Origin: Chitinophagaceae bacterium
GTDB taxonomy: Bacteria; Bacteroidota; Bacteroidia; Chitinophagales; Chitinophagaceae
Assembly: GCA_016721085.1 (NCBI GenBank)
Contig: JADKJI010000005.1
Span: 1 to 64,000 of the forward strand
Direction of reading: 5' to 3'
DNA: 64,000 nucleotides
Shown here piece after piece: positions 55,298-62,849 of the stretch. The notes under the pieces were generated by a model that saw only the letters and a program-made list of their open reading frames with translations, made no database searches and had not been told where the DNA came from. Position numbers and translations under genes: made by a program. Positions within the stretch are counted from its first letter, which is position 1. Every line of letters begins with the position of its first letter.

Positions 55298-55316
55298 CTA
55301 CAAAATTAGTAGACTA
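55298..55316 (-). promoter_or_regulatory. Candidate Rrf2-type operator before the peroxiredoxin gene
   Basis: CCTACAAAATTAGTAGACT matches the cysD site CCTACTAATTAAGTAGACT at 16 of 19 positions. On the minus strand it contains TAATTTTG, a TAnnTTTG -7 box, 58 nt before the start codon, so a bound repressor would cover the promoter. Confidence 0.5.
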
Positions 55317-55361
55317 ATAACGAACAATTAACAACAAGGTGCCCCTTGAATGTTCTCTACA

Positions 55362-55769
55362 TCAAATCACTAAATCTTGCAGTGTCTTTTTTTCAAGGAT
55401 ATTCAGCGTGGCATCTCGTACCCCTTCCATGATGTCGTGGAGACCGCAATGTTTCTCATCGCAGTTTTTGCAACGCTTGTAGAAATAGAGGCTTACACAG
55501 GGTAACATGGCAATAGGACCATCAACCACCCGTATTACTTCGGCTACTTTAATTTTAGCCGGATCACGAGGGATGAAATAACCACCTCCTTTCCCTTTCT
55601 TACTTTCCAGGAATCCTGCCTTTCGGAGCTCCAGCAGGATATTCTCCAGGAATTTCAGTGGAATTTTTTTCTTACGGGCAATCTCTGAAATCAGTACCGG
55701 CCCCTGATCATATTTTTCAACAAGGTGTCCTAATGCGCGGAATGCATACTGAGCCTTTTTAGATAACAT
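55362..55769 (-). CDS. Rrf2-family transcriptional regulator
   Basis: A 135-residue winged-helix protein: MLSKKAQYAFRALGHLVE, ISEIARKKKIPLKFLENILLELRKAGFLESKKGKGGGYFIP (recognition helix and wing), and VIRVVDGPIAMLPC. Four Cys (91, 100, 103, 108) lie in the region where IscR/NsrR bind Fe-S clusters, with spacing (C-x8-C-x2-C-x4-C) unlike the classic IscR set. It could sense iron-sulfur status, redox state, or, as CymR does, cysteine supply. Palindromes upstream of the sulfur genes resemble Rrf2-type operators, so it is the best local candidate for their regulator (inference). Confidence 0.88.
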   Translation of the reverse strand: MLSKKAQYAFRALGHLVEKYDQGPVLISEIARKKKIPLKFLENILLELRKAGFLESKKGKGGGYFIPRDPAKIKVAEVIRVVDGPIAMLPCVSLYFYKRCKNCDEKHCGLHDIMEGVRDATLNILEKKTLQDLVI

Positions 55770-55806
55770 ACTCCAATCAGTTTCTAATTGTTTGCTTATA
55801 AATCAA

Positions 55807-56973
55807 CTACTGACCCTGACTATTCTTCTTTCCAGCTGCTTTAGTGATTGCACCCTTGCCATACCGGTTTTTCAGGTCGTCGATAGCTTTGTAAAGTTCG
55901 GATTTCTTTTCCACGTTACTGAAAAGATTCGTCTGGACCGCCTCATCCGTCAATTCACTCAACCGTACCCCCAGAAGTCGTATGGGCTCCCCTTTTCGGT
56001 GGAGCTTATCAAATAATTCCTTGGCTTTGGGAATCAATTCATCGTCATAGAAGGTGTAGGGTATAGTGGTTTGCTTGGAAGTGGTCTCAAAATCGGGGTA
56101 ACGGATCTTTACCGCTATGCATCCCGCCGTCTTATTTTCCTGCCGCAGCTCATGGGCTATCTTTTCAGTCATCCGCACCAGTTCATCCATCAGCCTGTTT
56201 CTGTCTGAAATATTCTCATCAAAAGTATTTTCAGTAGAAACCGATTTTGCTTCATGATAAGGTTCTACAGTTCCTTTATGAATCCCATTTGCCTTATTCC
56301 AAAGCTCTGCCCCATATTTACCAAAACGGTTCTCCAAAATTTCTGGTTGCCATTTCAGAATATCACCAATATATTCAATCCCAAGTTCCTTTAAAGCCTG
56401 ATATAAATGCTCTCCAACGCCTGGTATCTTATTCACTCTCAATGGCCCCAGAAACTCCTTTTCCCTTCCCGGTAAAATATGCAGGTACCCATTCGGTTTA
56501 GCTTCATCAGTAGCAATTTTGGCAACCATCTTATTAGCAGCTAATCCAAATGATATCGGCAGCTTTGTAGTATCAATTATCTCCTGCCTTAAATCTACCG
56601 TCCACTGAAAAGGATTGAAGAATCGATCCATCCCACTCAAGTCCAGATAAAATTCATCAATAGAAGCCTTCTCAAATAAAGGCGCTTTGGCGGCTATAAT
56701 TTCAGTGACCCACCTTGAATACTTACTGTACTCTCCCCTGCTTCCTCCAACAACAATAGCCTGCGGACAAAGCCTCATAGCCGTCTTCATAGGCATAGCC
56801 GAATGTATCCCGAACTTTCTGGCCTCATAGCTACAAGCAGCAACCACTCCTCTCTCACGTCCACCCACAACCACAGGCTTCCCCTTCAACGAAGGGTCAT
56901 TAATCACTTCCACCGACACGAAAAAGGAGTCGAGGTCGAAGTGAGCGATGAGGCGGGGGTGGTCTGTGGACAT
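55807..56973 (-). CDS. dinB: DNA polymerase IV (Y family)
   Basis: Error-prone translesion polymerase. The 388 residues start at MSTDHPRLIAHFDLDSFFVSVE (56973; the ATG at 57033 is only an open repeat-derived extension). The metal-binding aspartates are in AHFDLDSFF and in KASIDEFYLDLSG; ARKFGIHSAMPMKTAMRLCP and the helix-hairpin-helix KIPGVGEHLYQALKELGI follow, then the little-finger domain. It ends with a basic tail. The promoter box TAACTTTG (56979-56986, minus strand) lies 5 nt before the ATG. No SOS box was recognised. Confidence 0.95.
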   Translation of the reverse strand: MSTDHPRLIAHFDLDSFFVSVEVINDPSLKGKPVVVGGRERGVVAACSYEARKFGIHSAMPMKTAMRLCPQAIVVGGSRGEYSKYSRWVTEIIAAKAPLFEKASIDEFYLDLSGMDRFFNPFQWTVDLRQEIIDTTKLPISFGLAANKMVAKIATDEAKPNGYLHILPGREKEFLGPLRVNKIPGVGEHLYQALKELGIEYIGDILKWQPEILENRFGKYGAELWNKANGIHKGTVEPYHEAKSVSTENTFDENISDRNRLMDELVRMTEKIAHELRQENKTAGCIAVKIRYPDFETTSKQTTIPYTFYDDELIPKAKELFDKLHRKGEPIRLLGVRLSELTDEAVQTNLFSNVEKKSELYKAIDDLKNRYGKGAITKAAGKKNSQGQ

Positions 56974-57334
56974 GGAGTCAAAGTTACGGGAGTCCGGAAG
57001 ACCGAAAGTCGGGAAGTCCGGAAGAAAATACAAGTAGGGGAGTTAGGAAGGAGGGTAGTAGGGAAGGAGAAATACAGCCTTTTAGTTGGTGAAAATTTTA
57101 CCGCAGCGACGCGGAGACGCAGGGCGAAATACCTCTGCGTCTCCGCGTCGCTGCGGTAAAAAATTAAATTAAGCTACTTCCCTACTATGCATCCCGACTT
57201 CCGACTCCAGACTATCAACTCCCGACTTGTATTTGTATTTTCTCCTTCCCTACTACCCTCCTCCCAACACTCAAACTGTTTGCTTCCGGACTTCCGGACT
57301 TTCCGACTTCCGGACTATACTTATCTTTACCCCC
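56974..57334. repeat. dinB-57335 gap with 25-bp perfect inverted repeat and TTCCGGAC-type filler
   Basis: The 361 nt combine GTCCGGAAGACCGAAAGTCGG words, GGGTAGTAGGGAAGG words and a perfect 25-bp inverted repeat (57098-57122 and 57135-57159, TTACCGCAGCGACGCGGAG...), then the reverse of the first words up to a TATCTTTA promoter box (57322-57329). The whole gap is roughly symmetrical. No gene is seen. Confidence 0.7.
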
Positions 57335-57809
57335 ATGAACATGGAATGGATCAAACTCAGCCTCTCCCCGGTGAAAGACCTGGTGGGTTTCCTTCATCAG
57401 AAATCAAAGACAAATGATGTGGTGAAGAAGCAGTTGTATATAGAACTGCGCGATAACCTGAATGTATTCTACAATGGATTCCTCAATGAAGCCTCTTATG
57501 ATAGTATCATTGACTTGATATCTAATGATGCAATACGAATGGCAGTGAAGGAAAATTTCAAATTCAATAAACTACGTGCCGGCAAGATTGAAGCAGCACA
57601 TGTAAAAGACGAAAGAAACCGTAAATATATCGGATGGGATACCGACAAACTAATCGATAAGATCGACGAAAAAAATTATGGAGCTGCGTAATATCCGGAA
57701 ATTAAACAAAGGCACTTTCATCAAAGCAAAAAACAATATCCCATTGATGATGAGCAATCTTTATTTCAGGATGAAATTGCTGGCAGATTTTATAAAGGCA
57801 GAAAAATAA
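57335..57809 (+). CDS. Conserved-looking small protein of unknown function, probably frame-interrupted
   Basis: The first piece (57335-57691, 118 residues) starts MNMEWIKLSLSPVKDLVGFLHQ and ends DEKNYGAA. Its frame breaks at a run of seven A (57669-57675). Removing one A gives DEKIMELRNIRKLNKGTFIK and extends to 57809 (about 157 residues). The extension otherwise reads as a 43-codon ORF from 57678. It is mostly helical and charged, with no signal peptide, Cys or known motif. A box TATCTTTA lies 5 nt before the ATG. Function unknown; the continuous version is favoured because the extension reads like a natural helical C-terminus. Confidence 0.6.
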
Positions 57810-57812
57810 GCA

Positions 57813-58325
57813 TCAGAATATATCAAGCAATCCATCCGGCAACTCAACCACCACTTGCTTCTTCCTCTTATCTACTTTCAACAGGAATTCTTCATGCAAA
57901 GGAATAAGGGCTTCTTTTCCTTTCCAATCGATCCTGCATAATATCTGGTGCGGTTGTTCTATTACTTCAAGGATCTCACCCAAATCAACTCCGTTATCTA
58001 CAATATGAAATCCCAATAATGATATAGGTGCCGATTTACTTGAATACTTATGAAACAATTCTTCGGTCAGCCATACCTGTTTTCTGATAAGAGTGTGCGC
58101 TTGTTCCTTAGTATCTACTCCTTCCAACTTCACATACACTTCACTTTCATTCTTGATGGTTACTTCCTCAATGAAATAAGGCAAAAACTCATTCGATTTC
58201 ACTTCAATAAACAAAGTCTCCAAACCCTTCAATCCTGTTTTCTTTCCAAGATTATGGGTCAGCACTAACTGCCCTTTCACTCCGAAAGTGGCTGCGAGTT
58301 TGCCGATGTTGCAGTAGTTCGTCAT
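57813..58325 (-). CDS. rimM: Ribosome maturation factor RimM
   Basis: Assists 30S subunit assembly near the head by binding S19 and processing the 16S rRNA 3' domain. The 170 residues have the N-terminal barrel (CNIGKLAATFGVKGQLVLTHNLG) and the C-terminal PRC-barrel (LLGFHIVDNGVDLGEILEVIEQPHQILCRID, ALIPLHEEFLLKVDKRKKQVVVELPDGLLD). Normal length. It sits downstream of rpsP on the same strand, a common ribosomal pairing, though a 246-nt gap with repeats and a terminator separates them. Confidence 0.94.
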   Translation of the reverse strand: MTNYCNIGKLAATFGVKGQLVLTHNLGKKTGLKGLETLFIEVKSNEFLPYFIEEVTIKNESEVYVKLEGVDTKEQAHTLIRKQVWLTEELFHKYSSKSAPISLLGFHIVDNGVDLGEILEVIEQPHQILCRIDWKGKEALIPLHEEFLLKVDKRKKQVVVELPDGLLDIF

Positions 58326-58329
58326 TCTG

Positions 58330-58515
58330 GGAGTTTGAAATTGAGTTATAAGTTTTAAGTAGTAAGTAATAAGTTTTAAGTAATAAGTAGTAAGTTTTGG
58401 GTTACAAAAATAGCAAGCTTTATCATTTAGTTATAAGCTACGACTTTGAACAACTTAAAACTTATTACTTATTACTTACTACTTACTACTTACTACTTAC
58501 AACTTACTACTACTC
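58330..58515. repeat. rimM-rpsP gap: AAGTAGTAAGTTTTAAG inverted repeat
   Basis: AAGTTTTAAGTAGTAAGTAATAAG words (about 58345-58400) are mirrored by AACTTATTACTTATTACTTACTAC words (about 58457-58510), able to fold into a long AT-rich imperfect hairpin inside a ribosomal gene pair. Confidence 0.6.
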
Positions 58516-58520
58516 ATAAA

Positions 58521-58547
58521 AAAATCCCGATACAAGACCGGGATTTT
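58521..58547 (-). terminator. Intrinsic terminator of rpsP
   Basis: AAAATCCCG / CGGGATTTT stem with a 9-nt loop, T-rich on the minus strand, 24 nt after the rpsP stop. Confidence 0.8.
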
Positions 58548-58571
58548 AAATACGATGAAAATTATCTTGTA

Positions 58572-59000
58572 TTAAGATTCTTCATTTCTTCTTCTAACGA
58601 TTGGCGCACCAGCTCTACGGCCTCTGCGGTCTTTCGCTTCAGCTTCCTGACGCTTGCGAACTTGTGTTTCATGTTCACCATGCCATTCCTGGAATTTCAC
58701 CATGGCAGCAGCTTCATCGAATAAACCAAGTTTCACACCACGTAACAGGTGCTTCAGGTACAATACTCCTTTGAAAGAAAGGATACGGCGTACAGTGTCA
58801 GTAGGCTGAGCCCCTTTGTGCAGCCAATCCAATGCTTTCTGACGATCAAGCTGTACGGTAGCTGGAACAGTCAGTGGATTGTAAGTACCTAATTTTTGAA
58901 TGAATTTCCCATCGCGGGGAGAACGTGCGTCTGCTACTACAATAAAGTAGAAGGGTCTCTTCTTAGACCCATGACGTTGCAGTCTGATTTTTACTGGCAT
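58572..59000 (-). CDS. rpsP: 30S ribosomal protein S16
   Basis: Small-subunit ribosomal protein. The 142 residues start with MPVKIRLQRHGSKKRPFYFIVVADARSPRDGKFIQKLGTYNP, the conserved S16 core (about residues 1-82 with TDTVRRILSFKGVLYLKHL). The remaining about 55 residues are a charged tail (EAEAKDRRGRRAGAPIVRRRNEES) longer than in E. coli (82 residues) but usual in Bacteroidota. Upstream of rimM; separated from ffh by a repeat-bearing gap. Confidence 0.96.
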   Translation of the reverse strand: MPVKIRLQRHGSKKRPFYFIVVADARSPRDGKFIQKLGTYNPLTVPATVQLDRQKALDWLHKGAQPTDTVRRILSFKGVLYLKHLLRGVKLGLFDEAAAMVKFQEWHGEHETQVRKRQEAEAKDRRGRRAGAPIVRRRNEES

Positions 59001-59039
59001 TTTAAATAGAAATTTAAATGCGTTAAGAAATAGGGTTGT

Positions 59040-59199
59040 TGTTTCAGGAGTGCAAAAATAGTATTCGCACTGTAAGCGACAAAATTAATATTTAGAAATG
59101 AGAAAGCCAAAATACAAAAGCCAAAGGCTTAAGGCTTAAAGCCTAAGGCTAACACTCGTTACCCAGCCTTAGGCTTTAGGCCTTAAGCCCTAGGCTCAG
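59040..59199. repeat. ffh-rpsP gap with GCCTTAGGC hairpin
   Basis: AAAGGCTTAAGGCTTAAAGCCTAAGGC (about 59120-59150) is mirrored by GCCTTAGGCTTTAGGCCTTAAGCC (about 59165-59190). Same family as 42906-43213 and 54336-54604. Confidence 0.55.
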
Positions 59200-60523
59200 T
59201 TACTTCTTCATCCCCGGCATCATCCTCCCCATCGGCATCTTATTCATCATTTTCATCATTTGTTTCATCTGCTCAAACTGCTTCAGGAAGGCATTTACCT
59301 CATTTATATCTTTCCCGGAACCAGCGGCGATACGCTTCTTGCGGCTCATATCGATCAGGTCGGGATTGGTACGCTCTTTCAGGGTCATGGAATTGATCAT
59401 GGCCTCGATGCCTTTGAATGAATCATCGCTGATATCCACGTCTTTAATGGCTTTGCCCACTCCCGGAATCATGCCCATCAGGTCTTTCAGATTACCCATT
59501 TTCTTAATCTGCTGAAGCTGGGTCTTGAAGTCCTCAAAATCGAATTGGTTCTTACGGATCTTCTTCTCCAATTTCTTGGCTTCTTCCTCATCAAACTGAG
59601 CCTGGGCCTTTTCAACAAGGGTGGTGATATCACCCATGCCGAGGATACGCTGTGCCATCCTTTCAGGATAGAAAACATCCAGAGTATCCATCTTTTCGCC
59701 ACTGCTGACGAATTTGATGGGCTTATTTACGGTATATCGAATGGATAAGGCAGCACCACCACGGGTATCACCATCCATTTTTGTAAGTACCACACCACTG
59801 AAATCCAATCTTTCATTGAAGGTCTTGGCAGTGTTCACTGCATCCTGACCCGTCATGGAATCCACTACAAATAGGATTTCCTGAGGACTAACAGCCGATT
59901 TAATATTGGCCACCTCATTCATCATCACCTCATCAACCGCTAAACGGCCGGCAGTATCTATGATCAGAACATTCTTATTCTTGCTTTTCGCTTCTTTGAG
60001 AGCGTTAGCTGCAATCACTACCGCATCCTTGTTTTCAGGCTCGCTGTAAACATCAACACCTATCTGTTCACCCAATATCTTCAATTGGTCGATGGCCGCA
60101 GGACGATAAATATCCGCTGCCACTAACATAGGAGATAATCCTTTCTTTGTTTTGAGGAAATTGGCCAGTTTGGCACTGAAAGTGGTTTTACCAGAACCCT
60201 GGAGACCGGCTACCAGGATAACTGCTGGATTGCCCTTTAGCATTGAACACACTCTCCTCTCCACCCATTAGATAAGCGAGCTCATCCTTTACGATCTTGG
60301 TCATCAACTGGCCGGGACTAACGGCAGTGATTACCTTTTGGCCCATGGCTTTTTCCCGAACGGTATCGGTAAAATCCTTGGCTATCTTATAGTTTACGTC
60401 GGCATCCACCAAAGCACGGCGGATCTCCTTGATGGTTGCTGCAATATTCAGTTCTGTAATACGGCCTTCCCCTTTTATCTGCTTAAACGCCGATTCGAGC
60501 CGTTCCGAAAGATTTTCAAACAT
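59200..60523 (-). CDS. ffh: Signal recognition particle protein Ffh, frame interrupted once
   Basis: Binds signal peptides and 4.5S RNA and targets proteins to the membrane with FtsY. The N-domain starts MFENLSERLESAFKQIKGEG (60523). GTPase motifs VILVAGLQGSGKTTFSAKLA, VAADIYRPAAIDQL, IDTAGRLAVDE and VLTKMDGDTRGGAAL follow, and the M-domain ends in the Met-rich EQMKQMMKMMNKMPMGRMMPG. The frame shifts at GGG (60233-60235 on plus as CCC): the first piece runs ESVFNAKGQSS, the second KGNPAVILVAG. Removing one G restores 440 residues, the normal length. Since ffh is essential, an error in the sequence is the likely cause. Confidence 0.93.
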
Positions 60524-60551
60524 AATTGACCTGTTAATTGGCTGGTTGTAA

Positions 60552-60586
60552 AAAAGAAAAAGTGAATGTAGTAAACATTCACTTTT
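60552..60586 (-). terminator. Intrinsic terminator of rpoD
   Basis: AAAAGTGAATGT (60558-60569) pairs with ACATTCACTTTT (60575-60586), 12 bp; on the minus strand TCTTTTTT follows. It lies between the rpoD stop and the ffh start. Confidence 0.8.
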
Positions 60587-60654
60587 ACAGAACTGCAAAT
60601 TTACAGTAAGATTATTAAGTGTAGCTTTTCTTTATACGCTTTACTTTTTAATTT

Positions 60655-61524
60655 TTAAACGCCCAGGTAACCTCTTAAGGCCTTGGAACGGGAATTGGTT
60701 CTCATTTTAGTGATCGCCTTGTCTTTGATCTGGCGAACCCTTTCGCGGGTTAGGTTGAATTTTTCACCGATATCTTCCAAAGTCATCGGATGATCGATAC
60801 CTAATCCGAAGAAATAACAGATAACCTCTTTTTGCCTCTCAGTCAATGACTGCATGGACCTTTCGATTTCCTGAACCAGGGATTCGGTATGTTCCATATT
60901 CGTCTCTGCCCTGTCGGCATTAGGATTCTCCATTACATCTATCAGGGTATTGTCTTCACCTTCACCTAATGGAGTGTCAACACTCACGTGGCGGGCCGAA
61001 GTACCCAGGGTAGCATTTACTTCTTCTATATCCAGTTCAAGCAGTTCAGCCAGTTCTTCTGCAGAGGGTTCCCTCTCAAAAGTTTGTTCCAGTTGTGAAA
61101 ATGCTTTCTGGATTTTATTTGTCAGTCCTACCTTATTTAATGGAAGACGTACGATCCTCGATTGCTCGGCTAATGCCTGCAGGATACTTTGACGGATCCA
61201 CCAAACGGCGTAGGAAATGAATTTAAAACCTCTTGTTTCATCGAAACGCTGGGCGGCTTTGATGAGGCCCAGATTGCCCTCGTTAATGAGGTCGGGGAGA
61301 GATAAGCCTTGGTTCTGGTACTGTTTAGAAACCGAGACAACAAAACGAAGGTTTGCCTTTGTTAATTTGTCTAAAGCAGCCTGATCTCCAAGTTTAATGA
61401 GGCGGGCAAGTTTAACTTCCTCCTCTGGACTGATCAGTTCCACTTTTCCGATTTCCTGAAGGTACTTCTCGAGACTCTGAGACTCACGATTAGTAATACT
61501 TTTCGTGATCTTTAGTTGACGCAT
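60655..61524 (-). CDS. rpoD: Primary RNA polymerase sigma factor (RpoD/SigA, Bacteroidota type)
   Basis: Directs RNA polymerase to housekeeping promoters. The 289 residues start MRQLKITKSITNRESQSLEKYLQEIGKVELIS (region 1.2), with no region 1.1. Region 2 is NLRFVVSVSKQYQNQGLSLPDLINEGNLGLIKAAQRFDETRGFKFISYAVWWIRQSI, followed by region 3 and region 4 (MTLEDIGEKFNLTRERVRQIKDKAITKMR). Short sigma-70 proteins of this kind recognise TTTG/TAnnTTTG promoters, consistent with several boxes in this window. The ATG at 61524 is preferred to 61530, as homologues begin MRQLKI. Upstream gap 61525-61831 holds two GTnCTGTTAAAAAA words and one perfect DnaA-box sequence (61648-61656). Confidence 0.96.
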   Translation of the reverse strand: MRQLKITKSITNRESQSLEKYLQEIGKVELISPEEEVKLARLIKLGDQAALDKLTKANLRFVVSVSKQYQNQGLSLPDLINEGNLGLIKAAQRFDETRGFKFISYAVWWIRQSILQALAEQSRIVRLPLNKVGLTNKIQKAFSQLEQTFEREPSAEELAELLELDIEEVNATLGTSARHVSVDTPLGEGEDNTLIDVMENPNADRAETNMEHTESLVQEIERSMQSLTERQKEVICYFFGLGIDHPMTLEDIGEKFNLTRERVRQIKDKAITKMRTNSRSKALRGYLGV

Positions 61525-61831
61525 GCTCATAGATGGCCTTTTTAGGATTTAATTGGTGTAGATTTTCTACAGGGTACTGTTAAAAAACGACGGAAAGGGT
61601 CTTTTTCGTGTGCTGTTAAAAAATTAAAAGAGTTTATTTTCAGCTATTTATCCACAGCGACCAGCCTTTTTCACCCTTATTTTCACAGTTTTAGGCCTTT
61701 TTTACTGTTTTAACGCCAAGAATCGAAATTTTGGTTGTTCCGCAAAAAGCCGTCCGCACAAAAAAATTTTGATGATGCTATTATTTTTCTATTATTGCAA
61801 CATTGGAAATCAAATAGGTTAACAGGACTAG
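61525..61831. other. rpoD upstream region
   Basis: About 300 nt without a gene. It contains GTACTGTTAAAAAA (61574-61587) and GTGCTGTTAAAAAA (from 61609), and TTATCCACA (61648-61656), identical to a DnaA box. Promoters for rpoD (minus) and for the START-like gene (plus) must lie here; TATTTTTC-like words near 61780 are weak. Confidence 0.35.
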
Positions 61832-62212
61832 ATGAGCAAGAAACAACTATTTACGTTAGAGTATCCGGTAAGATGTTCCGCCTCCATTTTATACGAATTC
61901 TTAAGTACACCAGCAGGACTGCAGGAGTGGTTCGCTGACAAAGTAGATGAAAGAGACGATGTTTTCAGTTTTTCATGGAATGGCCCTGCAGACAGAGCCG
62001 AAGTAATGGAGAAGGAAGAAGATAAGTATATTAAATTTCATTGGTCGCACGCTCCAAAGGAAGAATACTTCGAATTCCGTATAGAAAAATCGGAAGTAAC
62101 GAATCTCACGATTCTCGTTATTAAGGATTTTGCTGAAAAAGCGGAGATCAAGGATCAGAGCCAACTTTGGGCTTACCAGGTGAAAGAATTATTTCACCGT
62201 TTGGGTAACTAA
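61832..62212 (+). CDS. START-like (SRPBCC superfamily) domain protein
   Basis: A 126-residue protein of the AHSA1/START-like fold: RCSASILYEFLSTPAGLQEWFADKVDERDDVFSFSWNG at the N-terminus, KEEYFEFRIEKSEVTNLTILVIKDFAE in the sheet, and a C-terminal helix (LWAYQVKELFHRLGN). Such proteins bind hydrophobic ligands; the specific role is unknown. The gene is common beside rpoD or lipopolysaccharide genes in Bacteroidota (general impression). Its stop overlaps the end of the convergent next gene by 4 nt. Confidence 0.82.
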   Translation: MSKKQLFTLEYPVRCSASILYEFLSTPAGLQEWFADKVDERDDVFSFSWNGPADRAEVMEKEEDKYIKFHWSHAPKEEYFEFRIEKSEVTNLTILVIKDFAEKAEIKDQSQLWAYQVKELFHRLGN

Positions 62213-62811
62213 TAGCGCAATACGGCATCCACCATTTGATGCTTTTCCTCCAAAATTGTGTCGATATGCTGCCATTGCTGTAATGGTATGCTGCAGGCTA
62301 TCTTACAAAATGGCGACTGCTGAATTTTTGCTGAAGCAATAGATTCTAAGGAATTTTCATTCCAATTAGCTGCCTCAAGATCATGCTCCCATTCATTACC
62401 GTTAAGGCATATCCGAAAACCAGCATTGTGTAACCGGGAAGCATTTGAAAGAATTGAATCCGCCAATTTCTCCTTATAAATTCCTTTTAAATGAAGGGTG
62501 ACAGTAAAGTTGTGTCCCCACCAGAAAAAAGTACGGATAGCCAATACATCCTCCTTACCGAACAACCTCGGGTAATCAAGCATCACATAAGGCAGACCCT
62601 GAAAATTTTCGCCTTTTGCAATTTTTGGGTATGTATTCAGTATTTCCGGGAACCTTGTTTTATTATGCTCATAATGGCTTCTGAGGCTATCCGATAAACC
62701 ACCAAAAAGGGTGTAGACTTTCTGGATGATATTATTCTTTGTTAAAAGAATGGCTCCATTTTGAACCAACGCTAATTCCTCTGCCGAAAGATGTATTTTT
62801 GCCGCGTTCAT
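62209..62811 (-). CDS. Protein of unknown function, about 200 residues
   Basis: Not recognised. The 200-residue protein lacks a signal peptide or membrane segment. Notable parts are HLSAEELALVQNGAILLTKNNIIQKVYTLFGGLSD (helical), NFQGLPYVMLDYPRLFGKEDVLAIRTFFWWGHNFTVTLHLKG (conserved-looking, aromatic-rich) and a C-terminal IPLQQWQHIDTILEEKHQMVDAVLRY. It is convergent with the START-like gene and divergent from lptG, whose putative promoter box lies within its first codons. The coherent composition and normal start support a real gene. Confidence 0.7.
   Translation of the reverse strand: MNAAKIHLSAEELALVQNGAILLTKNNIIQKVYTLFGGLSDSLRSHYEHNKTRFPEILNTYPKIAKGENFQGLPYVMLDYPRLFGKEDVLAIRTFFWWGHNFTVTLHLKGIYKEKLADSILSNASRLHNAGFRICLNGNEWEHDLEAANWNENSLESIASAKIQQSPFCKIACSIPLQQWQHIDTILEEKHQMVDAVLRY
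62794..62801 (+). promoter_or_regulatory. -7 box for lptG within the divergent gene's first codons
   Basis: TATTTTTG fits TAnnTTTG; the transcript would have a leader of about 40 nt to the TTG start at 62850. No clear -33 TTTG is seen. Confidence 0.35.
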
Positions 62812-62849
62812 TTTCTAAAGATAGAGACTCAAAACATCCTGCTGAACAT

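Noticed and set aside
55997..57033. Longer dinB start at 57033
   Set aside because: The added 20 residues are encoded by the CTTCCGGACTT repeat family and precede a good promoter box; the ATG at 56973 matches the family.
61648..61656. Perfect DnaA-box sequence as a sign of a replication origin
   Set aside because: A single box without a cluster, AT-rich unwinding element or dnaA/gidA genes is not enough; chance occurrence is plausible.
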